From Bacteroidetes bacterium UBA6491 (lineage in GTDB: Bacteria; Bacteroidota; Bacteroidia; NS11-12g; UBA9320): DNA of 31,423 bases. Both the position numbers and the translations under genes were made by a program. Location: assembly GCA_002436505.1 (NCBI GenBank), contig DJML01000051.1, forward strand, positions 1 to 31,423, written 5' to 3'. Positions 8,338 through 15,265 of this stretch are shown here, piece after piece (the first letter of the stretch is position 1; each line of letters opens with the position of its first letter). A model generated the notes under the pieces. The model had not been told where the DNA came from, searched no databases, and saw only the letters and a list, made by a program, of their open reading frames with translations.

Positions 8338-8448
8338 TGAAATATGTTACCCTTTGCACATTATCTTTTGCTGCCAGTAATTATCACTGGTCACTGTTCG
8401 TTAATATTTTAGCAATTCTTTGTATTTGTTAAGACATTTGCAGCAATA

Positions 8449-9561
8449 ATGAAAATCACAAACAGATCTGTTTACATAAAACCATTTTTAACAACAATGG
8501 TATTCATACTTCTTTCCACGTTTCTTTTAAATGCCCAGGTTAAAGGGAAAGTACCATTTGACGCGCTTGAGAAGAAAGGTGAACTTTATTATTATAAAAA
8601 TGCTCCTTATACCGGTATTTCAATTCTTAAACATGAGAACGGTAGACCTTTTCAGGAAATTGAATGGCTTGACGGTAAGATCCACGGTTACATGCGCACA
8701 TGGTACGAAACAGGAGGCAAAGACCAGGTTATTCATTATAGCCACGGCAAATTTGATGGCGAGTATACTTCATATTACATCAATGGCAGTGTAGAGCTGG
8801 ATTGTAATTACAAGTCAGGGAATCTGGATGGGAACTACCGTTCTAACTATAAATCAGGATTACCACAGAAAACAGCCCGCTACGTGGACGGAAAACTGGA
8901 AGGTGAAATGAACATTTACTTTAGCAGCGGACAGAAGGAGCAAACGTCAAATTTCATCAATGGCTTGCCAGATGGGGTAACTACTTCTTATTTCCCTGAA
9001 GGAGGTATACGCAAAGAGATCCATTACAGATCGGGCAAGAGACATGGATCGTCAAAAGAGTATCACACCAACGGTCAGCTTGGCGAAGAAGCAGCCTATA
9101 TTGACGGATTCCTCAATGGGAAAAAGGTGGTTTATTCATCGGATGGGAAAATTATTTCAGAAGAGAATTTCGTGATGGGACAACCTGACGGAGAACAAAA
9201 AGAGTATGATTTCAATGGCATACTGCTCAAATTGACCACTTATGAAAATGGTGTAAAAGAAGGGCAATTTACAGAGTGGGTTGATGGCGTGGTAAAAAAC
9301 AGCGGGTTTTATAAGGACGGTAAAAAATCAGGCGAATGGATCGAAAATGCAACACGTCCGGTGACGACGTCTAAAGGTTCATACAAAGAAGGTCGAAAAG
9401 ACGGCTACTGGATCATTGGCGAATCAAGGCTCTTTGGCAAGCAGGAAGGATCTTTTAAGATGGGATTGAAAGACGGAAAATGGATAGTGTATGATCACAA
9501 GGGACAAAAGGTAAGAGAGGAAAACTGGGCAAGCGGAGTCCTTATCAGTTCGAAGGAATAA
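8449..9561 (+). CDS. Exported MORN-repeat-variant protein (YwqK-like)
   Basis: A 370-residue protein with an N-terminal signal peptide (cleavage likely after FLLNAQ) and then about a dozen repeats of roughly 23 residues of the MORN-variant type: pattern 'Y.nGk.dGe...y..G...e..', for example SHGKFDGEYTSYYINGS, VDGKLEGEMNIYFSSGQ and KEGRKDGYWIIGES. These hairpin repeats form an elongated beta-meander. Databases often label such proteins 'YwqK family antitoxin', but nothing toxin-like is adjacent and the signal peptide argues for an envelope or surface role. Ligand and function are unknown. It is divergent from terC with a 155-bp gap; TGTATTTG at 8421-8428 is a one-mismatch -7 candidate. Confidence 0.87.
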   Translation: MKITNRSVYIKPFLTTMVFILLSTFLLNAQVKGKVPFDALEKKGELYYYKNAPYTGISILKHENGRPFQEIEWLDGKIHGYMRTWYETGGKDQVIHYSHGKFDGEYTSYYINGSVELDCNYKSGNLDGNYRSNYKSGLPQKTARYVDGKLEGEMNIYFSSGQKEQTSNFINGLPDGVTTSYFPEGGIRKEIHYRSGKRHGSSKEYHTNGQLGEEAAYIDGFLNGKKVVYSSDGKIISEENFVMGQPDGEQKEYDFNGILLKLTTYENGVKEGQFTEWVDGVVKNSGFYKDGKKSGEWIENATRPVTTSKGSYKEGRKDGYWIIGESRLFGKQEGSFKMGLKDGKWIVYDHKGQKVREENWASGVLISSKE

Positions 9562-9566
9562 TTGTG

Positions 9567-9598
9567 TTTTGAAATTGAACAATTCGTTCGTACTTTTC
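9567..9598 (+). promoter_or_regulatory. Candidate promoter for the 9627 lipoprotein gene
   Basis: TTTTG at 9567-9571, a 19-base spacer, then TACTTTTC at 9591-9598. The -33 TTG and spacing fit the Bacteroidota consensus, and the -7 box has one mismatch (final G). Transcription would start near 9605. The spacer holds the element shared with 5787-5803. Confidence 0.4.
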
Positions 9599-9626
9599 AC
9601 CCTGTAAAAGTTTATCTGTAAAAAGT

Positions 9627-10010
9627 ATGAAAAAAATAATTTTGATTGGCCTGGCCCTGGCCTTTTTTGGGCAAATTGCTTGTAAAGATGATGGTGGCAG
9701 TGATCCGGCTCCGAATTCATCAACCGGAAAATTAACGGATTCTGATAAAGCATTATTGATGAATAAGAAGTGGTTTGACCATCTTGGCGCTTTCAACCAT
9801 CAATATAAAAATGACGGGACTTACATAATAAATGATGGCCTTGTGGGTACATGGAAATGGAGGAACAAAGGTGACACCATGGATCTAGTAAACAATGGCG
9901 ACGCCTGGGCACAGGTATGGGTTTCTATTAAAGCTAATGAAGCACAGTATAAAACCAATCAGTCGGGTCTTGGATTTAAAGACATTTTCACTCTGAAAAC
10001 AACCCCATAG
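9627..10010 (+). CDS. Small lipoprotein, lipocalin-like
   Basis: A 127-residue lipoprotein: signal peptide MKKIILIGLALAFFGQIAC with the lipid-attached Cys at residue 19, then an Asp/Gly/Ser-rich linker. The remaining ~90 residues (KKWFDHLGAF...QYKNDGTYIIND...GTWKWRNKGDTMDLV) have the 'F..DGTY..GTW....D.i.l' pattern common to Bacteroidota lipocalin-like lipoproteins, so a small beta-barrel is likely; ligand unknown. Acidic residues directly after the Cys (KDDGG) resemble the lipoprotein surface-export signal described in this phylum. It lies 65 bases after the MORN gene with its own promoter candidate, and 186 bases before secA. Confidence 0.85.
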   Translation: MKKIILIGLALAFFGQIACKDDGGSDPAPNSSTGKLTDSDKALLMNKKWFDHLGAFNHQYKNDGTYIINDGLVGTWKWRNKGDTMDLVNNGDAWAQVWVSIKANEAQYKTNQSGLGFKDIFTLKTTP

Positions 10011-10019
10011 GTTTGTTTT
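9996..10019 (+). terminator. Possible weak terminator after the lipoprotein gene
   Basis: AAACAACC pairs with GGTTTGTTT around the loop CCATA, with a one-base bulge, and is followed by a T-rich tract. It overlaps the stop codon at 10008-10010. The stem is AT-rich and weak. Confidence 0.3.
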
Positions 10020-10050
10020 ATCTTCTTAAATTTTTTCGACGGTAACAATC

Positions 10051-10070
10051 CGAACGGTACGGAACGGACC
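10051..10070 (+). repeat. Tandem 10-bp imperfect repeat upstream of secA
   Basis: CGAACGGTAC followed directly by GGAACGGACC; GAACGG recurs at an exact 10-bp step, about one helical turn. It is part of the repeat-rich region before secA. Confidence 0.4.
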
Positions 10071-10084
10071 TCTCGTAAGATCTA

Positions 10085-10099
10085 TGTCAGAATGTGACA
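10085..10099. promoter_or_regulatory. Inverted repeat TGTCA-N5-TGACA upstream of secA
   Basis: TGTCAGAATGTGACA has perfect 5-base arms around GAATG, an operator-like dyad about 100 bases before the secA ATG and upstream of the candidate -7 box. Confidence 0.35.
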
Positions 10100-10138
10100 A
10101 TAATTATTCTGGCACGATAATAGAGTTATAATTATTCT
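10100..10138 (+). repeat. Direct repeat ATAATTATTCT x2 upstream of secA
   Basis: An 11-base identical sequence at 10100-10110 and 10128-10138, a 28-bp step. AT-rich; it could be a regulator site or an UP-element-like tract. Confidence 0.4.
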
Positions 10139-10161
10139 ACGGCTAAAACGCTAATAAATGG

Positions 10162-10169
10162 TAACTTTG
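10162..10169 (+). promoter_or_regulatory. Candidate -7 box for secA
   Basis: TAACTTTG, an exact TAnnTTTG match 27 bases before the secA ATG at 10197; transcription would start near 10175. No TTG is found at the expected -33 position, so the promoter may need an activator or the match may be fortuitous. Confidence 0.35.
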
Positions 10170-10196
10170 GCAGGCCGTTGAATTTAGACGAATACT

Positions 10197-13100
10197 ATGT
10201 TTAATAAGATCGTAAAAGGGATAGGAGGTTTACTTGGGAACAAGTCTGAGCGCGATAACAAAGCGCTTGAGCCAATAGTTAAGCAGATCAACGAAGAATT
10301 TGTTAAACTTTCAGGACTTTCTAACGACGAACTTCGTAATAAAACAACCGAATTTAAGAAACGCATCAATGACCATTTGGCAGAGATCGATAAAGATATC
10401 GCTGATCGTCATCGCATGATAGATGAATCTGATGTTGAGCAGGTTGAAGAACGTGAAAAGTGGTACGAAGAAATCGACAAACTTGAAGCGAAGAGGGATG
10501 ATGAACTGGAGGTCATTCTTGACCTTTTGCTCCCTGAAGCATTTGCTGTCGTGAAAGAAACCGCTCGCCGGTTTACTGAAAATGAGGAACTTGTGGTCAC
10601 AGCCACTGATATGGACCGCGAAATTGCCGCTAAAAAATCCAACGTGGTAATAAAGGGCAACGACGCCGCTTATGCCAAGAGATGGGATGCAGCAGGTTCT
10701 ATGGTTGAATGGAACATGGTCCACTATGATGTTCAGCTCATCGGTGGGATTGTTCTTCACCAGGGAAAGATCTCTGAGATGGCTACCGGGGAAGGTAAAA
10801 CACTGGTCTCTACTTTACCGGCTTACCTGAACGCCCTGGGCGACAGAGGAGTGCATATCGTTACAGTGAACGATTATCTTGCCCGACGGGATGCTGAATG
10901 GAATGCTCCATTGTTCGAATTTCACGGTTTGAGCGTAGACTGTATTGACTACCACAGACCAAACTCAAAAGAAAGACGTAAAGCGTACCGTGCAAATATC
11001 ACCTATGGCACGAACAATGAATTCGGATTTGACTATTTGCGTGACAACATGGCGCATGCACCGGAGGAACTTGTTCAGCAAAAACATCATTTTGCAATGA
11101 TCGATGAGGTGGATTCTGTTTTGATCGATGATGCGCGTACCCCTCTCATTATCTCCGGTCCGGTTCCTAAAGGTGACCAACACGAATTCAACGACCTTAA
11201 ACCGAGGATCCAGAAATTGGTCGACGCTCAAAAACGATATGTGACCACAGCTCTTGCAGATTCAAAAAAACTTATTTCAGAAGGGGACACCAAAGACGGT
11301 GGATTCCTGTTATACAGGGCATACCGTGGCCTGCCTAAAACAAAGGCCCTGATCAAATTCCTTGGAGAACAAGGCATTAAAGGAATAATGCAAAAAACCG
11401 AAAATTTCTACCTGCAGGATCAGCAGAAAGAGATGCATAAGGTTGATGAGGCATTATACTTTACTATTGACGAGAAAAACAACCAGGTAGAACTAACCGA
11501 AAAAGGAATTGACCTGATCACCCAGTCAGGAGAAGAAAAAGAGTTTTTCATGATCCCCGACGTAGGCTCTATGATCGCTGAGTTGGAAAACAGCGGTATG
11601 GACCCGCAGGAACTGGCTAAGAAAAAAGACCAGATCATGCGTGATTTCGCTGTCAAATCAGAGCGGATACACTCTATCAACCAGTTGTTAAAAGCTTATA
11701 CTTTGTTTGAGAAGGACGTAGAATATATCCTCCAGGACAACAAAGTAAAGATCGTCGACGAACAAACCGGACGGGTTATGGAAGGCCGACGATATAGTGA
11801 CGGGCTTCATCAGGCAATAGAAGCAAAGGAGAATGTAAAAGTTGAGGATGCAACTCAAACTTTTGCGACCATCACGCTTCAGAACTTTTTCAGAATGTAC
11901 CATAAGCTTTCTGGAATGACCGGTACAGCTGAAACAGAAGCTGGTGAATTCTGGGAAATCTACAAGCTGGATGTGGTTGTGATCCCAACCAATAAACCGA
12001 TCGTCAGAAAGGACATGGACGACCTGGTCTATAAAACCAAAAGGGAGAAATACAACGCTGTTATAGATCAGATCATTGAACTCCAGGAAAAAGGACAACC
12101 TGTTCTTGTGGGTACGACATCAGTTGAGGTATCTGAAACGCTAAGCAGAATGCTTCAGATGCGTAAGATCAGGCATAACGTCCTTAACGCAAAACAGCAT
12201 CAACGTGAGGCGGACATAGTAGCTGAAGCCGGCCAGAAAGGATCTGTGACCATTGCCACAAACATGGCAGGGCGGGGTACCGATATTAAGCTTGGCCAGG
12301 GCGTGAAGGAAGCAGGAGGTTTGGCGATAGTTGGTACCGAACGTCACGAATCCAGACGGGTGGACCGACAGCTGAGAGGTCGTGCAGGACGACAGGGGGA
12401 TCCGGGATCATCGCAGTTCTTTGTTTCCCTCGAGGATGACCTGATGCGTTTATTTGGTTCCGATCGCGTCGCGAGGGCCATGGACACTATGGGTCACAAA
12501 GAAGGTGATGTAATTCAGCATAAACTGATCACACGGACCATTGAACGATCTCAGAAAAAAGTTGAGCAGAACAACTTCGGAATAAGGAAACGTCTTCTTG
12601 AATATGATGACGTTATGAACAAACAACGTGTGGTGATCTATGCAAGAAGGAAACACGCTTTGTTCGGTGACCGTCTTTCTGTTGACATCACCAATGCCCT
12701 CTATGACTGGTGCGAAGAAAACGTTCATTCTGCGCAGGAACATGGTGACTATGAAGGATTTAAACTGGAGTGCCTGAGGTTACTCGCCTTTGAACCTTCG
12801 GTTACTGAAGAAGAATTTCTTGACACGTCGAACGAGCATTTGGTACAAAGGATCTTTGAAGAGGCTTCCCGGCATTATCACCAGAAGAACAACGGAATAA
12901 TTAACCAGGCATTGCCTGTTCTTAAAAGCATTAAAAAGGAGAAAGGAGATATCATAACCAATGTATCTGTTCCCTTTACCGATGGCCAGAAAGGCATCAA
13001 TGTTGTCGTTGATCTTGATGACACCATTGCTACGAACGGAAAACGCCTGATAACAAACTTCGAAAGATATATCGCTCTCGCTCACATTGACAATCACTGG

Positions 13101-13511
13101 AAGGAACACCTTCGAGAGCTGGATGATCTGAAACAGGCATCAAACAATGCTTCTCTGGAACAGAAAGATCCTTTGCTGATCTATAAACTTGAGTCGTTCA
13201 ATCTTTTCCGTGAAATGGTTTCGGCCATGAACGAGGAGATCCTGTCAATGCTTTTCAGAGGGTATATCCAAAACGAAGACAGATCCAGTGTAAAAGAAGC
13301 GCAGGCGCCAAAACGCACTGATCTGAGCGGGCTAAAAACTACTAAGGAAGATGTGGCCCCAGGAGCCAATGGACAGCCGTTGCCGGCAACGGCTCCGGGA
13401 AGATCAGACCACCTGCAACCGGTAAAGGTCGGTGAAAAAGTTGGTCGAAATGACCTTTGTCCTTGTGGCAGCGGCAAGAAATATAAAAAATGTCATGGCA
13501 AATTTGAGTAG
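10197..13511 (+). CDS. secA: Preprotein translocase ATPase SecA
   Basis: A 1104-residue motor that drives unfolded preproteins through SecYEG. Walker A is MATGEGKTL (Lys-201) and Walker B is MIDEVDSVLIDDARTP (Asp-303, Glu-304). NBD2 motifs include ATNMAGRGTDIKLG and LRGRAGRQGDPGSSQFFVSLEDDL. The C-terminus carries the zinc-binding SecB/ribosome-interaction tail, C1088-x-C1090-x8-C1099-H1100. It is about 200 residues longer than the E. coli protein: extra residues lie in a charged helical insertion early on (about 60-105) and in the region about 340-460, as is usual for Bacteroidota SecA. The supply of T9SS cargo, lipoproteins and barrels around it all depends on this pathway. The 186-bp upstream region is rich in repeats. 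A SPOR-domain gene overlaps its 3' end by 17 nt. Confidence 0.99.
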   Translation: MFNKIVKGIGGLLGNKSERDNKALEPIVKQINEEFVKLSGLSNDELRNKTTEFKKRINDHLAEIDKDIADRHRMIDESDVEQVEEREKWYEEIDKLEAKRDDELEVILDLLLPEAFAVVKETARRFTENEELVVTATDMDREIAAKKSNVVIKGNDAAYAKRWDAAGSMVEWNMVHYDVQLIGGIVLHQGKISEMATGEGKTLVSTLPAYLNALGDRGVHIVTVNDYLARRDAEWNAPLFEFHGLSVDCIDYHRPNSKERRKAYRANITYGTNNEFGFDYLRDNMAHAPEELVQQKHHFAMIDEVDSVLIDDARTPLIISGPVPKGDQHEFNDLKPRIQKLVDAQKRYVTTALADSKKLISEGDTKDGGFLLYRAYRGLPKTKALIKFLGEQGIKGIMQKTENFYLQDQQKEMHKVDEALYFTIDEKNNQVELTEKGIDLITQSGEEKEFFMIPDVGSMIAELENSGMDPQELAKKKDQIMRDFAVKSERIHSINQLLKAYTLFEKDVEYILQDNKVKIVDEQTGRVMEGRRYSDGLHQAIEAKENVKVEDATQTFATITLQNFFRMYHKLSGMTGTAETEAGEFWEIYKLDVVVIPTNKPIVRKDMDDLVYKTKREKYNAVIDQIIELQEKGQPVLVGTTSVEVSETLSRMLQMRKIRHNVLNAKQHQREADIVAEAGQKGSVTIATNMAGRGTDIKLGQGVKEAGGLAIVGTERHESRRVDRQLRGRAGRQGDPGSSQFFVSLEDDLMRLFGSDRVARAMDTMGHKEGDVIQHKLITRTIERSQKKVEQNNFGIRKRLLEYDDVMNKQRVVIYARRKHALFGDRLSVDITNALYDWCEENVHSAQEHGDYEGFKLECLRLLAFEPSVTEEEFLDTSNEHLVQRIFEEASRHYHQKNNGIINQALPVLKSIKKEKGDIITNVSVPFTDGQKGINVVVDLDDTIATNGKRLITNFERYIALAHIDNHWKEHLRELDDLKQASNNASLEQKDPLLIYKLESFNLFREMVSAMNEEILSMLFRGYIQNEDRSSVKEAQAPKRTDLSGLKTTKEDVAPGANGQPLPATAPGRSDHLQPVKVGEKVGRNDLCPCGSGKKYKKCHGKFE

Positions 13512-13917
13512 ACTCATTCGATTTGGCACCCTTTTACTGTTCCTGGCTTCGATAGCAGATTCTGCTGTCGCACAAGGGAAAGTTGAAGTAATCAGGGATT
13601 TTGAATTTGATCTGTTAATCAACCAGAAAAGGATAAAAGCAGATTCTACGGATATTAAAGGATACAGGATCCAGATCTATTTCGGTACAGATATGGATGA
13701 AGGTCAAAAAGTCAAAACCAAATTTAAGGAGCTGTATCCTGAGTATACAGAACAGGTCTATATGTCCTATACTCAGCCGTACTGGCGTGTTCGGGTAGGA
13801 AATTACTACAGACCGATAGATGCACAACCTGACATTAACCTGTATCTAAAAGACTTTGAAAAGATCTTTCTGATCAAAGATGACATTGAATTACCTTTCA
13901 TTCCCTTACGTATTTGA
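13495..13917 (+). CDS. Exported SPOR-domain protein
   Basis: A 140-residue protein from the ATG at 13495. The frame is open back to 13432, but the upstream part translates secA's tail in another frame, and the chosen ATG gives a proper signal peptide (MANLSRLIRFGTLLLFLASIADSAVAQ). Residues about 55-130 form a SPOR domain (KGYRIQIYFGTDMDEG, YPEYTEQVYMSYTQPYWRVR, VGNYYRP), which binds glycan strands stripped of stem peptides, typically at division septa. It overlaps secA by 17 nt, so co-transcription and translational coupling are likely. There are no other recognisable domains: it is essentially a free SPOR module in the periplasm. Confidence 0.88.
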   Translation: MANLSRLIRFGTLLLFLASIADSAVAQGKVEVIRDFEFDLLINQKRIKADSTDIKGYRIQIYFGTDMDEGQKVKTKFKELYPEYTEQVYMSYTQPYWRVRVGNYYRPIDAQPDINLYLKDFEKIFLIKDDIELPFIPLRI

Positions 13918-13951
13918 AGAACTTGAAAGGATGATCTCTTTGTGCCGATGA

Positions 13952-15214
13952 TCATATACTCTTTCTAGAGAAAAATATCTTAAAATAGAAGGAAGGCTTT
14001 CTGAATTCATCTCTTAAATTTACGTTATCAAACATGGAGGTAAGAAGCTTTCTGAAATCTTTGTTCTTCGAAGCTTTTCTTGTGATGAAATTGAAAAGGA
14101 AAGGATATCTCACCAGCTTTTGAAGGCGATAACTAAGTTTCAACTCTGTCCACATCAATCTGTAAACTTCCTTATCATACCTGCTCAACCACTCTGCGTC
14201 CCAGTACCCCCCTGCAATTGCTTCACTGCTAATATCCGCTGCAATTCGGCCACTTTCCATGGCATTTGCTATCCCTTCGCCGGTAAATGGATCGATAAGT
14301 GAGGCCGCATCTCCGCAAACCATAAGTCTGTCGGCTGACAGCTTTCTTGTTTTCGATCCTAAAGGCAACCCCCATCCTTTTATGGTTCCTAATTGCTGCG
14401 CATCTGTGAAACGATCTTTTAACGCCGGATGATTGGCTATAAGATCGGGCAGTAACTTCCTTAGGTTAACCTTGCCTTTGGAAATATGCTGCGTCAACAT
14501 TCCCAATCCAACATTCGCTTCGCCCCCGGGCAATGGAAAGATCCACAAATAACCCGGCAAAATATCTTTTAAAAAATGAAGTTCAATGTATCCTTCCGGA
14601 TGAAGATCTTTTACACCGCTGTAGTAAGCCCTTACTCCGCCACTGTGGTGCAGATTCTCCTTTTTAATGCCTGTATATGCTTTGGTCAGACCTGCCACAC
14701 CACAACAATCAATGATAAGATCAGACGTATATATCGTGCCGTCGCCAGTGGCCACGGTTACACCTTGTGGATCAATGGTAACAGATCGTACTGGGCTATT
14801 CTCTTTAAGGGTTCCGAACGTGGAGTTGATGTTTTTGGCTAGAAAATGATCGAAATGAATGCGTTTACTTATATAACCTGAGGGAACAGCCGGCACTTCA
14901 TCCCTGTCATTCAATTTAAAAGGTATATCAACTGGTCTTCCGTCAGGTGAAACAAAGGTCACACCAAAGGAAGGAAGTCTTTCACCAGCATTTTCCCGAA
15001 ACGGTTGCTCCAGATCAGGCGCTACTTTTTTAATAATATTAACCACCTTTCCACTTAACGCATCACCGCATACTTTATCCCTGGGAAACGTATCTTTTTC
15101 GAGGACGACATGTTGGATCCCCCGGCTGGTCAATTGCATAGAAGCAATTGATCCTGCCGGACCGGCGCCAATGATTATTACTTTATAGAAGTGTTGCTCA
15201 GCCAAGAATGGCAA
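13952..15214 (-). CDS. Geranylgeranyl-reductase-family FAD-dependent oxidoreductase
   Basis: A 420-residue flavoprotein of the GGR/digeranylgeranylglycerophospholipid-reductase-like family. The FAD-binding Rossmann motif is VIIIGAGPAGS (16-22), followed by the family motif FPRDKVCGDALSG (43-55) and the second FAD motif VCGDAASLIDPFTGEGI (299-315). Relatives reduce isoprenoid double bonds or oxidise/hydroxylate lipids; in Bacteroidota the substrate is generally unassigned, with menaquinone or polyprenoid side chains as guesses. No in-frame ATG exists: an in-frame stop lies just upstream, and the only starts are TTG at 15214 or TTG at 15205. A stable hairpin ends two bases before the first TTG. 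The gene follows the FG-GAP gene by 51 bases on the same strand. Confidence 0.9.
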   Translation of the reverse strand: MPFLAEQHFYKVIIIGAGPAGSIASMQLTSRGIQHVVLEKDTFPRDKVCGDALSGKVVNIIKKVAPDLEQPFRENAGERLPSFGVTFVSPDGRPVDIPFKLNDRDEVPAVPSGYISKRIHFDHFLAKNINSTFGTLKENSPVRSVTIDPQGVTVATGDGTIYTSDLIIDCCGVAGLTKAYTGIKKENLHHSGGVRAYYSGVKDLHPEGYIELHFLKDILPGYLWIFPLPGGEANVGLGMLTQHISKGKVNLRKLLPDLIANHPALKDRFTDAQQLGTIKGWGLPLGSKTRKLSADRLMVCGDAASLIDPFTGEGIANAMESGRIAADISSEAIAGGYWDAEWLSRYDKEVYRLMWTELKLSYRLQKLVRYPFLFNFITRKASKNKDFRKLLTSMFDNVNLRDEFRKPSFYFKIFFSRKSI

Positions 15215-15216
15215 AA

Positions 15217-15237
15217 CAAATCATTTATCATGATTCG
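15217..15237 (-). terminator. Hairpin between the FG-GAP gene and the reductase start
   Basis: On the minus strand CGAATCAT pairs with ATGATTTG (one G-U) around the loop GATAA, followed by TTTTG. It could end the transcript of the 15266-17638 gene, or fold over the TTG start at 15214, from which it is only two bases away. Confidence 0.4.
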
Positions 15238-15265
15238 GGTAAGATTAAACTTTAAAATTCCTGCA

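Noticed and set aside
10084..10131. A 15-codon mini-ORF (MSECDNNYSGTIIEL) in the secA upstream region
   Set aside because: It lies upstream of the likely secA transcription start, has no ribosome-binding site, and its length is within chance expectation.
9627..10196. The small lipoprotein upstream of secA as a SecM-like translation-arrest monitor
   Set aside because: It has its own promoter candidate, a possible terminator and a 186-bp gap before secA. Its C-terminus (FTLKTTP) shows no RAGP/RAPP-type arrest motif, and it looks like an ordinary lipocalin-like lipoprotein.
11688..12098. A 136-codon open frame antisense to secA, and similar ones at 10311-10760 and 12780-13109
   Set aside because: They mirror conserved SecA coding sequence, have no start signals and no recognisable protein features.
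13931..13955. ATGATC/GATCAT inverted repeat between the SPOR gene and the convergent reductase
   Set aside because: The stem is only six base pairs with a 13-base loop and no T-run, too weak to call a terminator.
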